NCBI GenBank assembly: GCA_035632955.1
Contig: DASQFU010000124.1
Coordinates: forward strand, 1 to 17,760
DNA from: DASQFU01 sp035632955
Lineage (GTDB): Bacteria; Eisenbacteria; RBG-16-71-46
Length of the DNA: 17,760 nt
Reading direction: 5' to 3'
The notes beneath the pieces were generated by a model. The model had not been told where the DNA came from. It did no database searches and saw nothing but the letters and a program-made list of their open reading frames with translations. A program made the position numbers and the translations under genes. Positions 1-6,615 of this stretch are shown piece by piece (the first letter of the stretch is position 1; each line of letters opens with the position of its first letter).

Positions 1-331
1 TGTACTCGCCGACCTGCACCAAGGCGGCTGAATCGGGCTTCGTGGACGCGGAGAGTCGCGCCTCGAATGCCTGCGTCTCGCCGCGGCCCTCCGGCCTCAG
101 CCATAGTGCGACGCGCGCCTCGCCTGCCCACACGCACGTCCCACCCTCGGGACAACGCGAATCGGTCGTCACGCGTTCGAAGCCGATCTCGAGCCGCTGG
201 TCCGGAATCACCGCTTGGCGGCCGACGCCGAGATGAAACGTGCGATCGAGGGCGGTCACGATCTCGGGCCGCTTACAGCCGGCGGCCACAATCGTGAGGC
301 AAGCGACGAGCGTGATCTGACGAGCGGTCAT
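1..331 (-). CDS. small Cys-motif lipoprotein, second of a paralogous pair (partial, 3' end missing)
   Basis: Translation from the ATG at 331-329 gives 110 codons that stay open to the window edge, so the C-terminus is missing. Residues 1-19 look like a lipoprotein signal peptide ending in the lipobox VAAGC, with Cys19 as the predicted lipidated residue. The body is clearly related to the upstream neighbour: LEIGFERVTTDSRCP, then C-x5-C (Cys60 and Cys66), then Trp and WLRP. The start overlaps the neighbour's stop as ATGA (328-331), so the two are probably co-translated. I recognise no named family. The two conserved Cys could form a disulfide in the periplasm or at the cell surface, but this is inference. 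The role is unknown. Confidence 0.8.
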   Translation of the reverse strand, partial: MTARQITLVACLTIVAAGCKRPEIVTALDRTFHLGVGRQAVIPDQRLEIGFERVTTDSRCPEGGTCVWAGEARVALWLRPEGRGETQAFEARLSASTKPDSAALVQVGEY

Positions 332-819
332 AACGTGCCTTTCGTCTCGGGGTCGACGGATCTCAACGCCCGAGTCCGATCTGGAAGCCTCTCGATCCGG
401 AGTTGAAGCAGGTAGCGCGACTCAGGAATCGGGTCCAGGTCCCCCGGATAGGGATCGAGCCTCACGGCAATGATCCGATGCCCGAGGGCTTCGGCCGACC
501 CCGATCCGCTACCGAGCATCTCGATCGCAACGAACGAGGAGTCCTCTCCCGGCCTCAGCAGCCACACGCGCGGCACGGCCATCCCTTCCCAGATGCAGGT
601 GGTGCGCGTGGGACAGCGCGAGTCGTGCGTCACTCGCTGGAAGCCGACCTCGAGGCGCGAGGGGAGTGTTCGATGCTCGCCGACACGCAGCGTGAACTCG
701 GCCGGCCCGGCGTCGGGACCGGTCACCGACCTGCTATCGCATGCCCCGAGGAGCACCAGTGCGAGAGCGGCGGCGACGCCCCGGAGGCTGACGGCGGGAA
801 TCTTTCCGGTCGGAGTCAC
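328..819 (-). CDS. small Cys-motif lipoprotein, first of a paralogous pair
   Basis: This 163-residue protein starts at GTG (819-817). In-frame TGA codons lie two codons upstream, so no earlier start is possible. Residues 1-27 form a lipoprotein signal peptide (hydrophobic run, then LLGAC, Cys27). The mature part has the core LEVGFQRVTHDSRCP, C-x5-C (Cys69 and Cys75), a following Trp and WLLRP, matching the downstream partial gene residue for residue around the Cys pair. The C-terminal third (LDPYPGDLDPIPESRYLLQL) could be compared with the neighbour only if its missing end were available. There is no Shine-Dalgarno at usable distance, and a -10-like hexamer sits 5 nt before the start, suggesting a leaderless transcript. 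Function is unknown; it is probably anchored in the outer or inner membrane facing the periplasm. Confidence 0.83.
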   Translation of the reverse strand: MTPTGKIPAVSLRGVAAALALVLLGACDSRSVTGPDAGPAEFTLRVGEHRTLPSRLEVGFQRVTHDSRCPTRTTCIWEGMAVPRVWLLRPGEDSSFVAIEMLGSGSGSAEALGHRIIAVRLDPYPGDLDPIPESRYLLQLRIERLPDRTRALRSVDPETKGTL

Positions 820-824
820 GCCTC

Positions 825-830
825 ATCATA
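825..830 (-). promoter_or_regulatory. predicted -10 element of the lipoprotein pair (leaderless start)
   Basis: Read on the minus strand the hexamer is TATGAT, one mismatch from TATAAT. It ends 5 nt before the GTG start at 819, which puts transcription start at or next to the first base of the start codon. A weak -35 (TGACGG at 854-849, 18-bp spacer, or ATGACG at 855-850, 19-bp spacer) is present. The -10 is convincing and the -35 is poor. Confidence 0.5.
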
Positions 831-1046
831 GGCACATCCGCCCTGCGGCCGTCATCTCCGTTTCTTCGCTCGGGACCGTGAGTGATCCCGCGCCGGCCGG
901 CATGTTCAGGCAGAGACAAATGTCGTGCTCCGCCACTTACGCAGCGGGGAGCTCGGTCAACCCTCGCCAGCTTCGTCCTGTCGAACCCTCCGAACGCCGG
1001 CATTTCGATCCGGCCGGGAACTCGAGACTCGACGAGGAGGTGACCT

Positions 1047-1430
1047 TTGAGATCCGGAAGTCATCGCTGGGCGACCGGAGTAGCGGTGTTCGCCGCGCTC
1101 GAGCTGGTGGGCGTCTGCCTCGCCGTGCCACTTCTGAAGAGCGCGCTGACAACCGAATCGACCGGCGGGCTGAGACGCACGGTTTCGCTCGCGGGTCGCA
1201 CGGTAGTCGCCGCCAGCCTAAGCGGCATCGAGTCGGCGGCGATGCCGATCGCGCTCCACGTCGTGAAGCAGGCGAGCGACGTTCTCCGGCTCGTGGATCA
1301 GGCGACGCCGGTGCGCACGCCTCGCGCGGAAGTCCGAATGGTCCGGCACCGAGAGTGCCGTCAGCGCTCGCGCTTCGCTTCGAGCAGCTTCTCCCACTCC
1401 TGCATCCGGCGCGCCACCTCCGCCTCGTAG
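1047..1430 (+). CDS. small predicted membrane-anchored protein, unknown function
   Basis: The ORF encodes 127 residues from TTG at 1047. Support comes from an exceptionally good ribosome binding site: AGGAGGTGA at 1035-1043, with AGGAGG 6 nt before the start, which marks out TTG as the start. Residues about 8-30 are a hydrophobic segment (ATGVAVFAALELVGVCLAVPLL) fitting a signal anchor or one membrane helix. The next 60 residues are mildly amphipathic (VVAASLSGIESAAMPIALHV) and end in an Arg-rich tail. The last 70 nt overlap the 3' end of rarA on the other strand, so the tail composition there is dictated by rarA. I recognise no family. It could be a genuine small inner-membrane protein or a remnant whose true end was lost. 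No clear promoter is visible upstream. Confidence 0.5.
   Translation: MRSGSHRWATGVAVFAALELVGVCLAVPLLKSALTTESTGGLRRTVSLAGRTVVAASLSGIESAAMPIALHVVKQASDVLRLVDQATPVRTPRAEVRMVRHRECRQRSRFASSSFSHSCIRRATSAS
1344..1360 (-). terminator. possible weak hairpin directly after rarA
   Basis: Immediately after the rarA stop, the minus strand reads CGGCAC-TCTCG-GTGCCG, a perfect 6-bp stem with a 5-nt loop. No T-run follows, so it is at best a weak or factor-assisted terminator for the long operon. It also lies inside the convergent small ORF. Confidence 0.25.
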
Positions 1431-2695
1431 CCGCGGTCGGTGGGCTGGTAGAAGCGCCGGCCCGCCAAGACGTCTGGCAGATGCTCCTGGTCGGCGATGC
1501 CGCCCTCTTCGTCGTGCGCGTAACGGTAGCCCTTGCCGTAGCCCAGCCCCTTCATGAGCCCGGTCGGCGCATTCAGGATCACCTTCGGCGGCGGCAGGCT
1601 GCCGCTGCGCTCGACCTCTTCGGTCGCCCGCTGATACCCGAGGTAGACGGCGTTGCTCTTGGGCGCGGTCGCGAGATAGACGCAGCACTGCGCGAGCGCC
1701 AGCTCGCCCTCGGGCGTGCCGAGCTGGTGATAGGCCTGGAACGCCGCGACCGCGAGCGGCAGCGCCTGCGGGTCCGCGTTACCGATGTCCTCGCTCGCGA
1801 ACCGCACCAGCCGGCGCGCGACGTAGAGCGGGTCCTCCCCCGCGACCAGCATGCGCGCGAGCCAGTAGAGGCCAGCGTGCGGATCCGAGTCGCGCAACGA
1901 CTTGTGGAGCGCCGAGATCAGGTTGTAATGCTCTTCGCCGGCTCGGTCGTAGCGCAAGTGCGGCGTCGCCAGCGCACGGCGCGCATCATCCACGCCGATC
2001 CGCTGCGACGTCGACGCGTTGGCCGCGATCTCGAGCGCGTTGAGCGCCCGCCGCGCGTCACCGTCGGCCGCCAGCGCCAACAGCTCCAGGGCTTCGGGCT
2101 CGATCGAGATGCGGCCGCTGAGCCCGCGCTTGGGATCGGCGAGCGCACGCTCGATCAACGCGCGCAGGTGCTCGGGCTCGAGCTCGCGCAGCACCAACAC
2201 GCGGGCGCGTGAAAGCAACGCCGCGTTGACCTCGAACGACGGGTTCTCGGTGGTGGCGCCGACCAGCACGATGTCGCCGCGCTCGACGTGCGAGAGGAAC
2301 GCGTCCTGCTGCGCGCGATTGAAACGGTGGATCTCGTCCAGGAACAGGACCGTGGGGCGCCCGTGGTGACGGCGCTCCAGCGCCGCCCGCGCCATGGTCT
2401 CCTTGATCTCCTTGATGCCCGCGAGCACGGCGCTGAAGGCGGCGAACGGAACACCGGCGGTGCTCGCGATCAGCCGGGCGATGGTCGTTTTACCGCTCCC
2501 CGGCGGTCCCCAGAGGATGATCGAGGACAGGTGCTTCCCCTCGCGCATCAGCGCGAGCGCAGAGCCGGGCTCGAGCAGATGCGATTGCCCGACCAGCTCT
2601 TCGAAGCTCGCCGGCCTCATCCGGTCCGCGAGCGGCGCGCCGCGATTGGCCGCGGGGCCCTGGGGCGTCTCGGCGCCGAACAGATCGCCGCTCAT
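1361..2695 (-). CDS. rarA: replication-associated recombination protein A (RarA/MgsA), AAA+ ATPase
   Basis: This 444-residue protein is full length for the family. RarA is a cytoplasmic tetrameric AAA+ ATPase, related to eukaryotic WRNIP1 and to clamp-loader subunits, that acts at stalled replication forks and DNA ends. The N-terminus (MSGDLFGAE) matches the usual 'DLF' opening. Walker A is GPPGSGKT (63-70), Walker B is LFLDEIHRFN (117-126), sensor 1 is GATTENPSF (147-154), the Arg-finger region is LLSRARVL (160-167), and the GDARRALN sensor-2 motif follows. The C-terminal half carries the family block SDPHAGLYWLARML and NAPTGLMKGLGYGKGYRYAHD. ATG at 2695 is 22 nt after the cbiO stop, with GGAG 9 nt upstream of the start. 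It is the last gene of the twelve-gene run. Having a DNA-maintenance gene after a metal importer suggests neighbourhood rather than shared function. Confidence 0.97.
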   Translation of the reverse strand: MSGDLFGAETPQGPAANRGAPLADRMRPASFEELVGQSHLLEPGSALALMREGKHLSSIILWGPPGSGKTTIARLIASTAGVPFAAFSAVLAGIKEIKETMARAALERRHHGRPTVLFLDEIHRFNRAQQDAFLSHVERGDIVLVGATTENPSFEVNAALLSRARVLVLRELEPEHLRALIERALADPKRGLSGRISIEPEALELLALAADGDARRALNALEIAANASTSQRIGVDDARRALATPHLRYDRAGEEHYNLISALHKSLRDSDPHAGLYWLARMLVAGEDPLYVARRLVRFASEDIGNADPQALPLAVAAFQAYHQLGTPEGELALAQCCVYLATAPKSNAVYLGYQRATEEVERSGSLPPPKVILNAPTGLMKGLGYGKGYRYAHDEEGGIADQEHLPDVLAGRRFYQPTDRGYEAEVARRMQEWEKLLEAKRER

Positions 2696-2717
2696 TGCGC
2701 CACGCTCCGTGCCTTGC

Positions 2718-3716
2718 TCACTCCTCTTCGCCCGGAGGCCGATGCGGTGCCGCGCCGACCGGCCGTCCCGGCGCCGGCGCCGGCTCGAGCGGCAGCAGCG
2801 GATGCGCGTCGCCGGGCGCAGGCGCGCTCGCGCGCGCGGGGCGCAGGCGCGCCGCCCATTCGAGCAGCGTCTCGGCTGCCTCCTCGACCGCCAGGGGACG
2901 CCCGAGCGCGACGCCGCGCTCCTCGAGCCGCTGGAACAGCTCGGCCAGCACGGGCGGCTCGATGTTGCTCTGGCGCAGCAGCGCTGGGTTGCGGAACACG
3001 GCGTCGGGCGAGCCCTGCGCGACGATCTCGCCGCCGCGCACGAGCACGTAGACCACGTCTGCCATCGCCTTGACCACGTTCACGTCGTGCGTCGCCATGA
3101 CCAGCGTCACGCCATGATCGCGATGAAGCTGATTCAGCAGCTCCACGAGGTCGGCCCGTGACGCTGGGTCCAAGCCTTCGAACGGCTCGTCGAGCACCAG
3201 CAGCTCGGGCTGCAGCACGAGCGCTCCCGCCAGGGCGACCTTGCGCTTCTCGCCGCCGGAGAGGTAGTGGCAGATCTTGTGGCGAAGGTGCGCGATGCCG
3301 ACGCGCTCGAGCGCGTCCTCGACCTGACGGTTCACTTCGGCGTCGCTGTAGCCGTAGTTGCGCGGCGAGAACGACACGTCGTCCCAAACCGTCGGCGCGA
3401 TGATCTGCGCGTCGACGTCCTGGAGCAGGACGCCGATCCGCTCGCGAATCCGATTGAAGTGCCGGGCGGGATTGACGCCGAACACCGACACCTCGCCTTC
3501 CTGCGGCTCGAGCAACCCCAGGATGTGGAACAGGAGTGTGCTCTTGCCGCAGCCGTTGGGGCCGAGGATCACCGTTCGCTGTCCACGCTCGACCACGAAG
3601 TCGAGCCCGCACAGATGCACCTGCGTGCGATCGGGATACGTGTGGCGCACGCACGAGACGCGCACCACCGGCTCCGGGAGCGCCGGCCGCTCCGCTGGCC
3701 GCGGTCCGCGGGTCAT
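2718..3716 (-). CDS. cbiO: ECF transporter ATPase, nickel/cobalt type (CbiO)
   Basis: This is the ATP-hydrolysing subunit of an ECF metal importer, 332 residues, with the ATG at 3716-3714 overlapping the cbiQ stop as ATGA. Motifs are complete: Walker A GPNGCGKST (52-60), Q-loop Gln99 (VLLQDVDAQ), ABC signature LSGGE (152-156), Walker B LLVLDEP (172-178) and H-loop His210 (ATHD). The QDVDAQI stretch after the Q-loop is typical of CbiO/EcfA proteins. It is longer than the usual 270-280 residues because of an 80-residue C-terminal extension: first a helical part (IEPPVLAELFQRLEERG), then a Pro/Ala-rich low-complexity tail ending in three Glu. An alternative ATG 12 nt upstream (3728) exists but would lengthen the overlap. 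A single ATPase gene implies a homodimer. Confidence 0.93.
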   Translation of the reverse strand: MTRGPRPAERPALPEPVVRVSCVRHTYPDRTQVHLCGLDFVVERGQRTVILGPNGCGKSTLLFHILGLLEPQEGEVSVFGVNPARHFNRIRERIGVLLQDVDAQIIAPTVWDDVSFSPRNYGYSDAEVNRQVEDALERVGIAHLRHKICHYLSGGEKRKVALAGALVLQPELLVLDEPFEGLDPASRADLVELLNQLHRDHGVTLVMATHDVNVVKAMADVVYVLVRGGEIVAQGSPDAVFRNPALLRQSNIEPPVLAELFQRLEERGVALGRPLAVEEAAETLLEWAARLRPARASAPAPGDAHPLLPLEPAPAPGRPVGAAPHRPPGEEE

Positions 3717-4429
3717 CGCGCGTTCCATAGCCAGGTCACCATCACCGCGAGCCCCGCGCCGCAGGCCGCCACCCACCCGTCGGCGCGAGTCACGTCGGCA
3801 TAGTGACGGCAACCGCAGATGCGTCCCGAATGGCCGCGCAGCAGCATCGTCTCGTAGAGCCGCTGGCTGCGCTCGAAGCCGTGCACGATCAGCGTGGCGA
3901 GCGCTTCCCCGGCGAGCGCCAGGCGGCGGCGCGGTGGTCCGGCGTTGCCGCCACGCAACACCAGCGCGTGCCACAGCCGCTCGATGCGCGAGAGCAGCGC
4001 GAACAGAGCGCGATACGTGAGGAACAACCCGTCGCCGAGGCTGCGCGGCAGCACGCGCGAGATCGGCGCGAACAAGTCGGGATACGGCGTCGTCCCGACC
4101 AGCCAGACCGCGGTCAGGCTCGCCGTGAGCGGCCGCGCGAGCAGGCGCAGCGGCGTCTCCCAACTGCCGTCCCAGCGTCCGATCACGAACAACACCGAGA
4201 ACACGATCGGGTAACCGGCCGCCGCGATCACGAGCCGGCGGGGCATTCGGCTCGTCAGCACCAGCAGCCACGCGAGGCCGTGAACCGCGAGCAGCAGCGT
4301 GATCGAGCGCGCGAACACGGCGACCGCGAGCACCGCCGCCGCCAGCAGGAGCTTGGTCAGGGCGCTCGCGCGGTGCCAGGCCGTGCTGCCGGAAGCCGCG
4401 TGATAGTCGATGCCGGCGAGCTGGATCAT
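3713..4429 (-). CDS. cbiQ: ECF transporter transmembrane coupling subunit (CbiQ)
   Basis: This 238-residue membrane protein links the substrate-binding CbiM to the ATPase. It has the CbiQ opening (GIDYHAASGSTAWHR), hydrophobic segments at about 25-40, 42-60, 68-84 and 103-113, a long cytoplasmic helical region (about 120-200) and a final membrane segment (about 218-235). The two X-R-G coupling signatures expected of EcfT/CbiQ proteins are present: LVLRG ending at 160 and MLLRG ending at 199. A CGCRH cluster (205-209) follows the second one and is unusual; a metal role is only a guess. The ATG at 4429 overlaps the cbiM stop (ATGA), with GGGGAG just upstream as ribosome binding site, and its own stop overlaps cbiO the same way, so the three subunits should be made in step. 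Confidence 0.92.
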   Translation of the reverse strand: MIQLAGIDYHAASGSTAWHRASALTKLLLAAAVLAVAVFARSITLLLAVHGLAWLLVLTSRMPRRLVIAAAGYPIVFSVLFVIGRWDGSWETPLRLLARPLTASLTAVWLVGTTPYPDLFAPISRVLPRSLGDGLFLTYRALFALLSRIERLWHALVLRGGNAGPPRRRLALAGEALATLIVHGFERSQRLYETMLLRGHSGRICGCRHYADVTRADGWVAACGAGLAVMVTWLWNAR

Positions 4430-5103
4430 GCCGGCTCCCCGGCCGGCGCGGCCGTGTGCGGCCCGCCGAATGGAGGCGGCAGCAACGCGGGATGGACCCG
4501 GACGAGGAAGCGCGCGATCCCGAACGCCACGACGGCCTCGACCAGCAAGCCGATCAGCCACAGCGGGACGGCGAGCGCCGCGAACCACTCCATGCCTGCA
4601 CTGTGGGGGTGCCCGTGCGCACCGGCCGGGGGGCGCCGCAACGCGGTCGTCACGAGCACGAACCACATGCCCCCCGCGACCAGTTGGCCGGCCGCGGTCG
4701 CGGCCGCGATCGCCGCCGGCGGCTTCAGCGCACTCGCGAGCCACCGATAGGTCGGGTGAGCGATCGCTGCGGCGATTCCCAGGATCAGCGTGTTGAGTCC
4801 GATCGCGGTCACGCCTCCGTGTCCCATCAAAGCCAGGATCGCGCTGACGATGAACGCCACCTGCAGCGCGCCCGTGGGCCCAAGCAGGACCCCGAGCGGC
4901 CCGGCCAGCGTCAGATGATATTCGACGGGTCCGAGTGGCACCGCCATCGCCCCCAGCATCAACCCGCCGAGCGCGCCCCGGTACGCCAAGCGCTGGGGCG
5001 CCGGCGGGCGCGAGGTCCAGGTGAGCAACACCAATGCGACCAGCAGGCCCGAGCCCCAGAGCCAGGCCGGCAGAATGCCGTCGGGAACGTGAAGATGCGA
5101 CAT
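4426..5103 (-). CDS. cbiM: ECF transporter substrate-binding membrane subunit for Ni/Co (CbiM-like)
   Basis: This 225-residue protein is the metal-binding membrane component (S-component). The N-terminal signature is MSHLHVPDGILPAW, His63 sits in the EYHLTLAGPLG block, and GHGGVTAIGLNTLILG (95-110) is the family's conserved loop. In NikM/CbiM proteins metal is bound by the N-terminal amine, a His at position 2 and an internal His. Here the His-PDG motif starts at residue 5, so the binding geometry may be adapted (see findings). Membrane segments cover about 12-29, 45-60, 66-93, 98-116, 128-155 and 172-201, and a His-rich loop (AGAHGHPHSAG, 160-170) lies before the last. No CbiN gene is present nearby. 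The start is chosen at the family signature; it lies 1 nt after the comF stop. Nickel versus cobalt cannot be decided from sequence. Confidence 0.9.
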   Translation of the reverse strand: MSHLHVPDGILPAWLWGSGLLVALVLLTWTSRPPAPQRLAYRGALGGLMLGAMAVPLGPVEYHLTLAGPLGVLLGPTGALQVAFIVSAILALMGHGGVTAIGLNTLILGIAAAIAHPTYRWLASALKPPAAIAAATAAGQLVAGGMWFVLVTTALRRPPAGAHGHPHSAGMEWFAALAVPLWLIGLLVEAVVAFGIARFLVRVHPALLPPPFGGPHTAAPAGEPA

Positions 5104-5104
5104 G

Positions 5105-5800
5105 CTATTGAGCCCACGCCAGCACGAGTCCGGTCGCGCGAGCGCCGGCGGCACGCAACGGGCGCAAGCAAGCCTCCAACGTGGCGCCGGTCGTCAGCAC
5201 GTCGTCCACGATCAACACCTCCCGGCCTTCCAGCTCGCGAGGACGGCCGAGCGCGAAAGCGCGCGCGAGATTCGCACGGCGCTCGTGAGAGCCGAGCCAC
5301 GCTTGTGGCGGCGTGGCCCGAACGCGGCGCAACGCGCCGTGTACGCGCGGGGCGCCGGTCCACTCCGCGACCGCGTCGGCCAGAAGCGCCGCCTGATTGT
5401 AGCCTCGCTCCCGCCGGCGCGCCGGATGGAGCGGGACTTCCAGCACCAGATCGGGACGATACCCCGGCGGCAACGCGCCGGCCATCTCGCGGCCGAGGTC
5501 CAGCGCTAGTCCCCATCGCTCCTGGTACTTCAGCGCATGCACCAGGCTCTCGGCCAGCGGATCGTAGAGCCACCGCGCCCACACCGAGCATCCCGGATGC
5601 CGCAGACATCCCGCCGGTTCGCGCTCCTCCACGAGACAGGTCGCGCACAGCGGTATCGAAAGCCGCGGAATCCCTGCCCGGCAGGGTTCGCACAGAAACC
5701 GTTGCGGCTCGGACTCCGCGCCACAGCCCGGGCAGCGCTGTGGCAGCGCGAATGCGACCACGTCGCGCCCGCGCTCGCGCAACCAGCCTGCGAGCCTCAT
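5105..5800 (-). CDS. comF: ComF family protein (phosphoribosyltransferase-like with zinc finger)
   Basis: This 231-residue protein starts at ATG 5800-5798, overlapping the aroE stop as ATGA; a second ATG at 5809 is possible. The N-terminal part holds eight Cys in pairs (CPGC 23-26, CEPC 37-40, CATC 52-55, then Cys65 and Cys71), a pattern for one or two structural zinc sites. The C-terminal half is a type I phosphoribosyltransferase fold with EVPLHPARRRERGYNQA (121-137) and the PRPP-binding loop VLIVDDVLTTGAT (195-207). ComF/GntX proteins are needed for DNA uptake in several naturally competent bacteria and may aid single-strand DNA handling, but many bacteria carry the gene without other competence genes, and none are visible here. 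The substrate, if any, is unknown. Confidence 0.92.
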   Translation of the reverse strand: MRLAGWLRERGRDVVAFALPQRCPGCGAESEPQRFLCEPCRAGIPRLSIPLCATCLVEEREPAGCLRHPGCSVWARWLYDPLAESLVHALKYQERWGLALDLGREMAGALPPGYRPDLVLEVPLHPARRRERGYNQAALLADAVAEWTGAPRVHGALRRVRATPPQAWLGSHERRANLARAFALGRPRELEGREVLIVDDVLTTGATLEACLRPLRAAGARATGLVLAWAQ

Positions 5801-6615
5801 CGCGGCCATCCCACGGCGCGCGCCAGCGGATCCACGGGCACCGGTCGCGCGTACCAGAGCGCGAGCGAGAGCCGCGCTTGGAACACGAGCAACCCGAGCC
5901 CGTCGTACGCCTCGAGTCCGAGCTCTCGTGCCCTGCGCACCCATTCGGTCGGCCGTTCACCGTAGCCGAGATCGATCACCAGCGTGCGCCTGCCGAGCGC
6001 CTCGAGGTCCAGAGCACCATCGGCGCCGGACAGCGGCGTCGCATTCACGACGACTGTGGCCCGCCGCGCGATCGCCGCCTCTTCGGGCGACCGCCAGCGC
6101 ACGACCTCGGCCGGCGCAAGCGATTGCCAATCGTCGCGGCTCGCATCGGGCCGGCGGGCACTCGCCGTGACCGCAGGGCAGCCAGCCGCGATCAGCGCCA
6201 GGGCGAGGCTGCGCGCAGCACCGCCGGCACCGAGCAGGACCACGCGCTCGCGCGCGGGGTCGCGTCCGAGCGAGCGCAGGAGATCCACGAACCCCGGGCC
6301 ATCGGTCGTGTCGCCCCAGGTCCCGTCCGGCTCGAAGCCGATCGTGTTGACGGAGCGCGCGCGGCGGGCCGCCTCCGAGACGCGAGCGACATGCAAGAGC
6401 CCGGCCGCCTTCAATGGAGACGTCAGGTTCACGCCGCGGTAGCCCGCAGCCGCGAGCGCGCGCAGCCGATCCCCGAGCGAGGCGACGGGCGTGCGGAGCG
6501 CTTCGGAATCGCCGTCGAGGGCGAGGGCGGCGAGGCCCGCGCGATGCAACTCGGGCGAGCGCGTGAACGCGAGCGGATCGCCGAGCACCGCCAGGCGCCC
6601 GGACCTCTGGCTCAC
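5797..6615 (-). CDS. aroE: shikimate dehydrogenase (NADP-dependent)
   Basis: AroE reduces 3-dehydroshikimate to shikimate with NADPH in the aromatic amino acid pathway. The 272-residue length is usual. The start is GTG at 6615-6613, overlapping the lgt stop as GTGA. Substrate-site motifs: LGDPLAFTRSPELH (11-24), where Thr18 stands for the first Ser of the usual S-x-S-P, a conservative change; NLTSPLK (63-69) with catalytic Lys69; Asn90 in SVNTIG; and DTTDGPGF with catalytic Asp105. The NADP loop is LLGAGGAARS (127-136). The NATPLSG block and the C-terminal YDGLGLLVFQARLSLALW complete the family signature. Its presence among envelope genes is best read as shared transcription rather than a shared pathway. 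Confidence 0.94.
   Translation of the reverse strand: MSQRSGRLAVLGDPLAFTRSPELHRAGLAALALDGDSEALRTPVASLGDRLRALAAAGYRGVNLTSPLKAAGLLHVARVSEAARRARSVNTIGFEPDGTWGDTTDGPGFVDLLRSLGRDPARERVVLLGAGGAARSLALALIAAGCPAVTASARRPDASRDDWQSLAPAEVVRWRSPEEAAIARRATVVVNATPLSGADGALDLEALGRRTLVIDLGYGERPTEWVRRARELGLEAYDGLGLLVFQARLSLALWYARPVPVDPLARAVGWPR

Noticed and set aside
734..1003. Minus-strand 89-residue ORF upstream of the lipoprotein pair
   Set aside because: It overlaps the signal peptide of the lipoprotein in another frame, is Arg-rich and has no recognisable domain.
470..2212. 580-residue plus-strand ORF opposite the lipoprotein and rarA genes
   Set aside because: It runs antisense to recognised genes, is rich in Arg/Ala/Pro with no domain, and is expected by chance in such GC-rich DNA.
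3717..4271. N-terminal extension of CbiO in the open frame
   Set aside because: It lies inside cbiQ; the ABC domain begins just after the ATG that overlaps the cbiQ stop.
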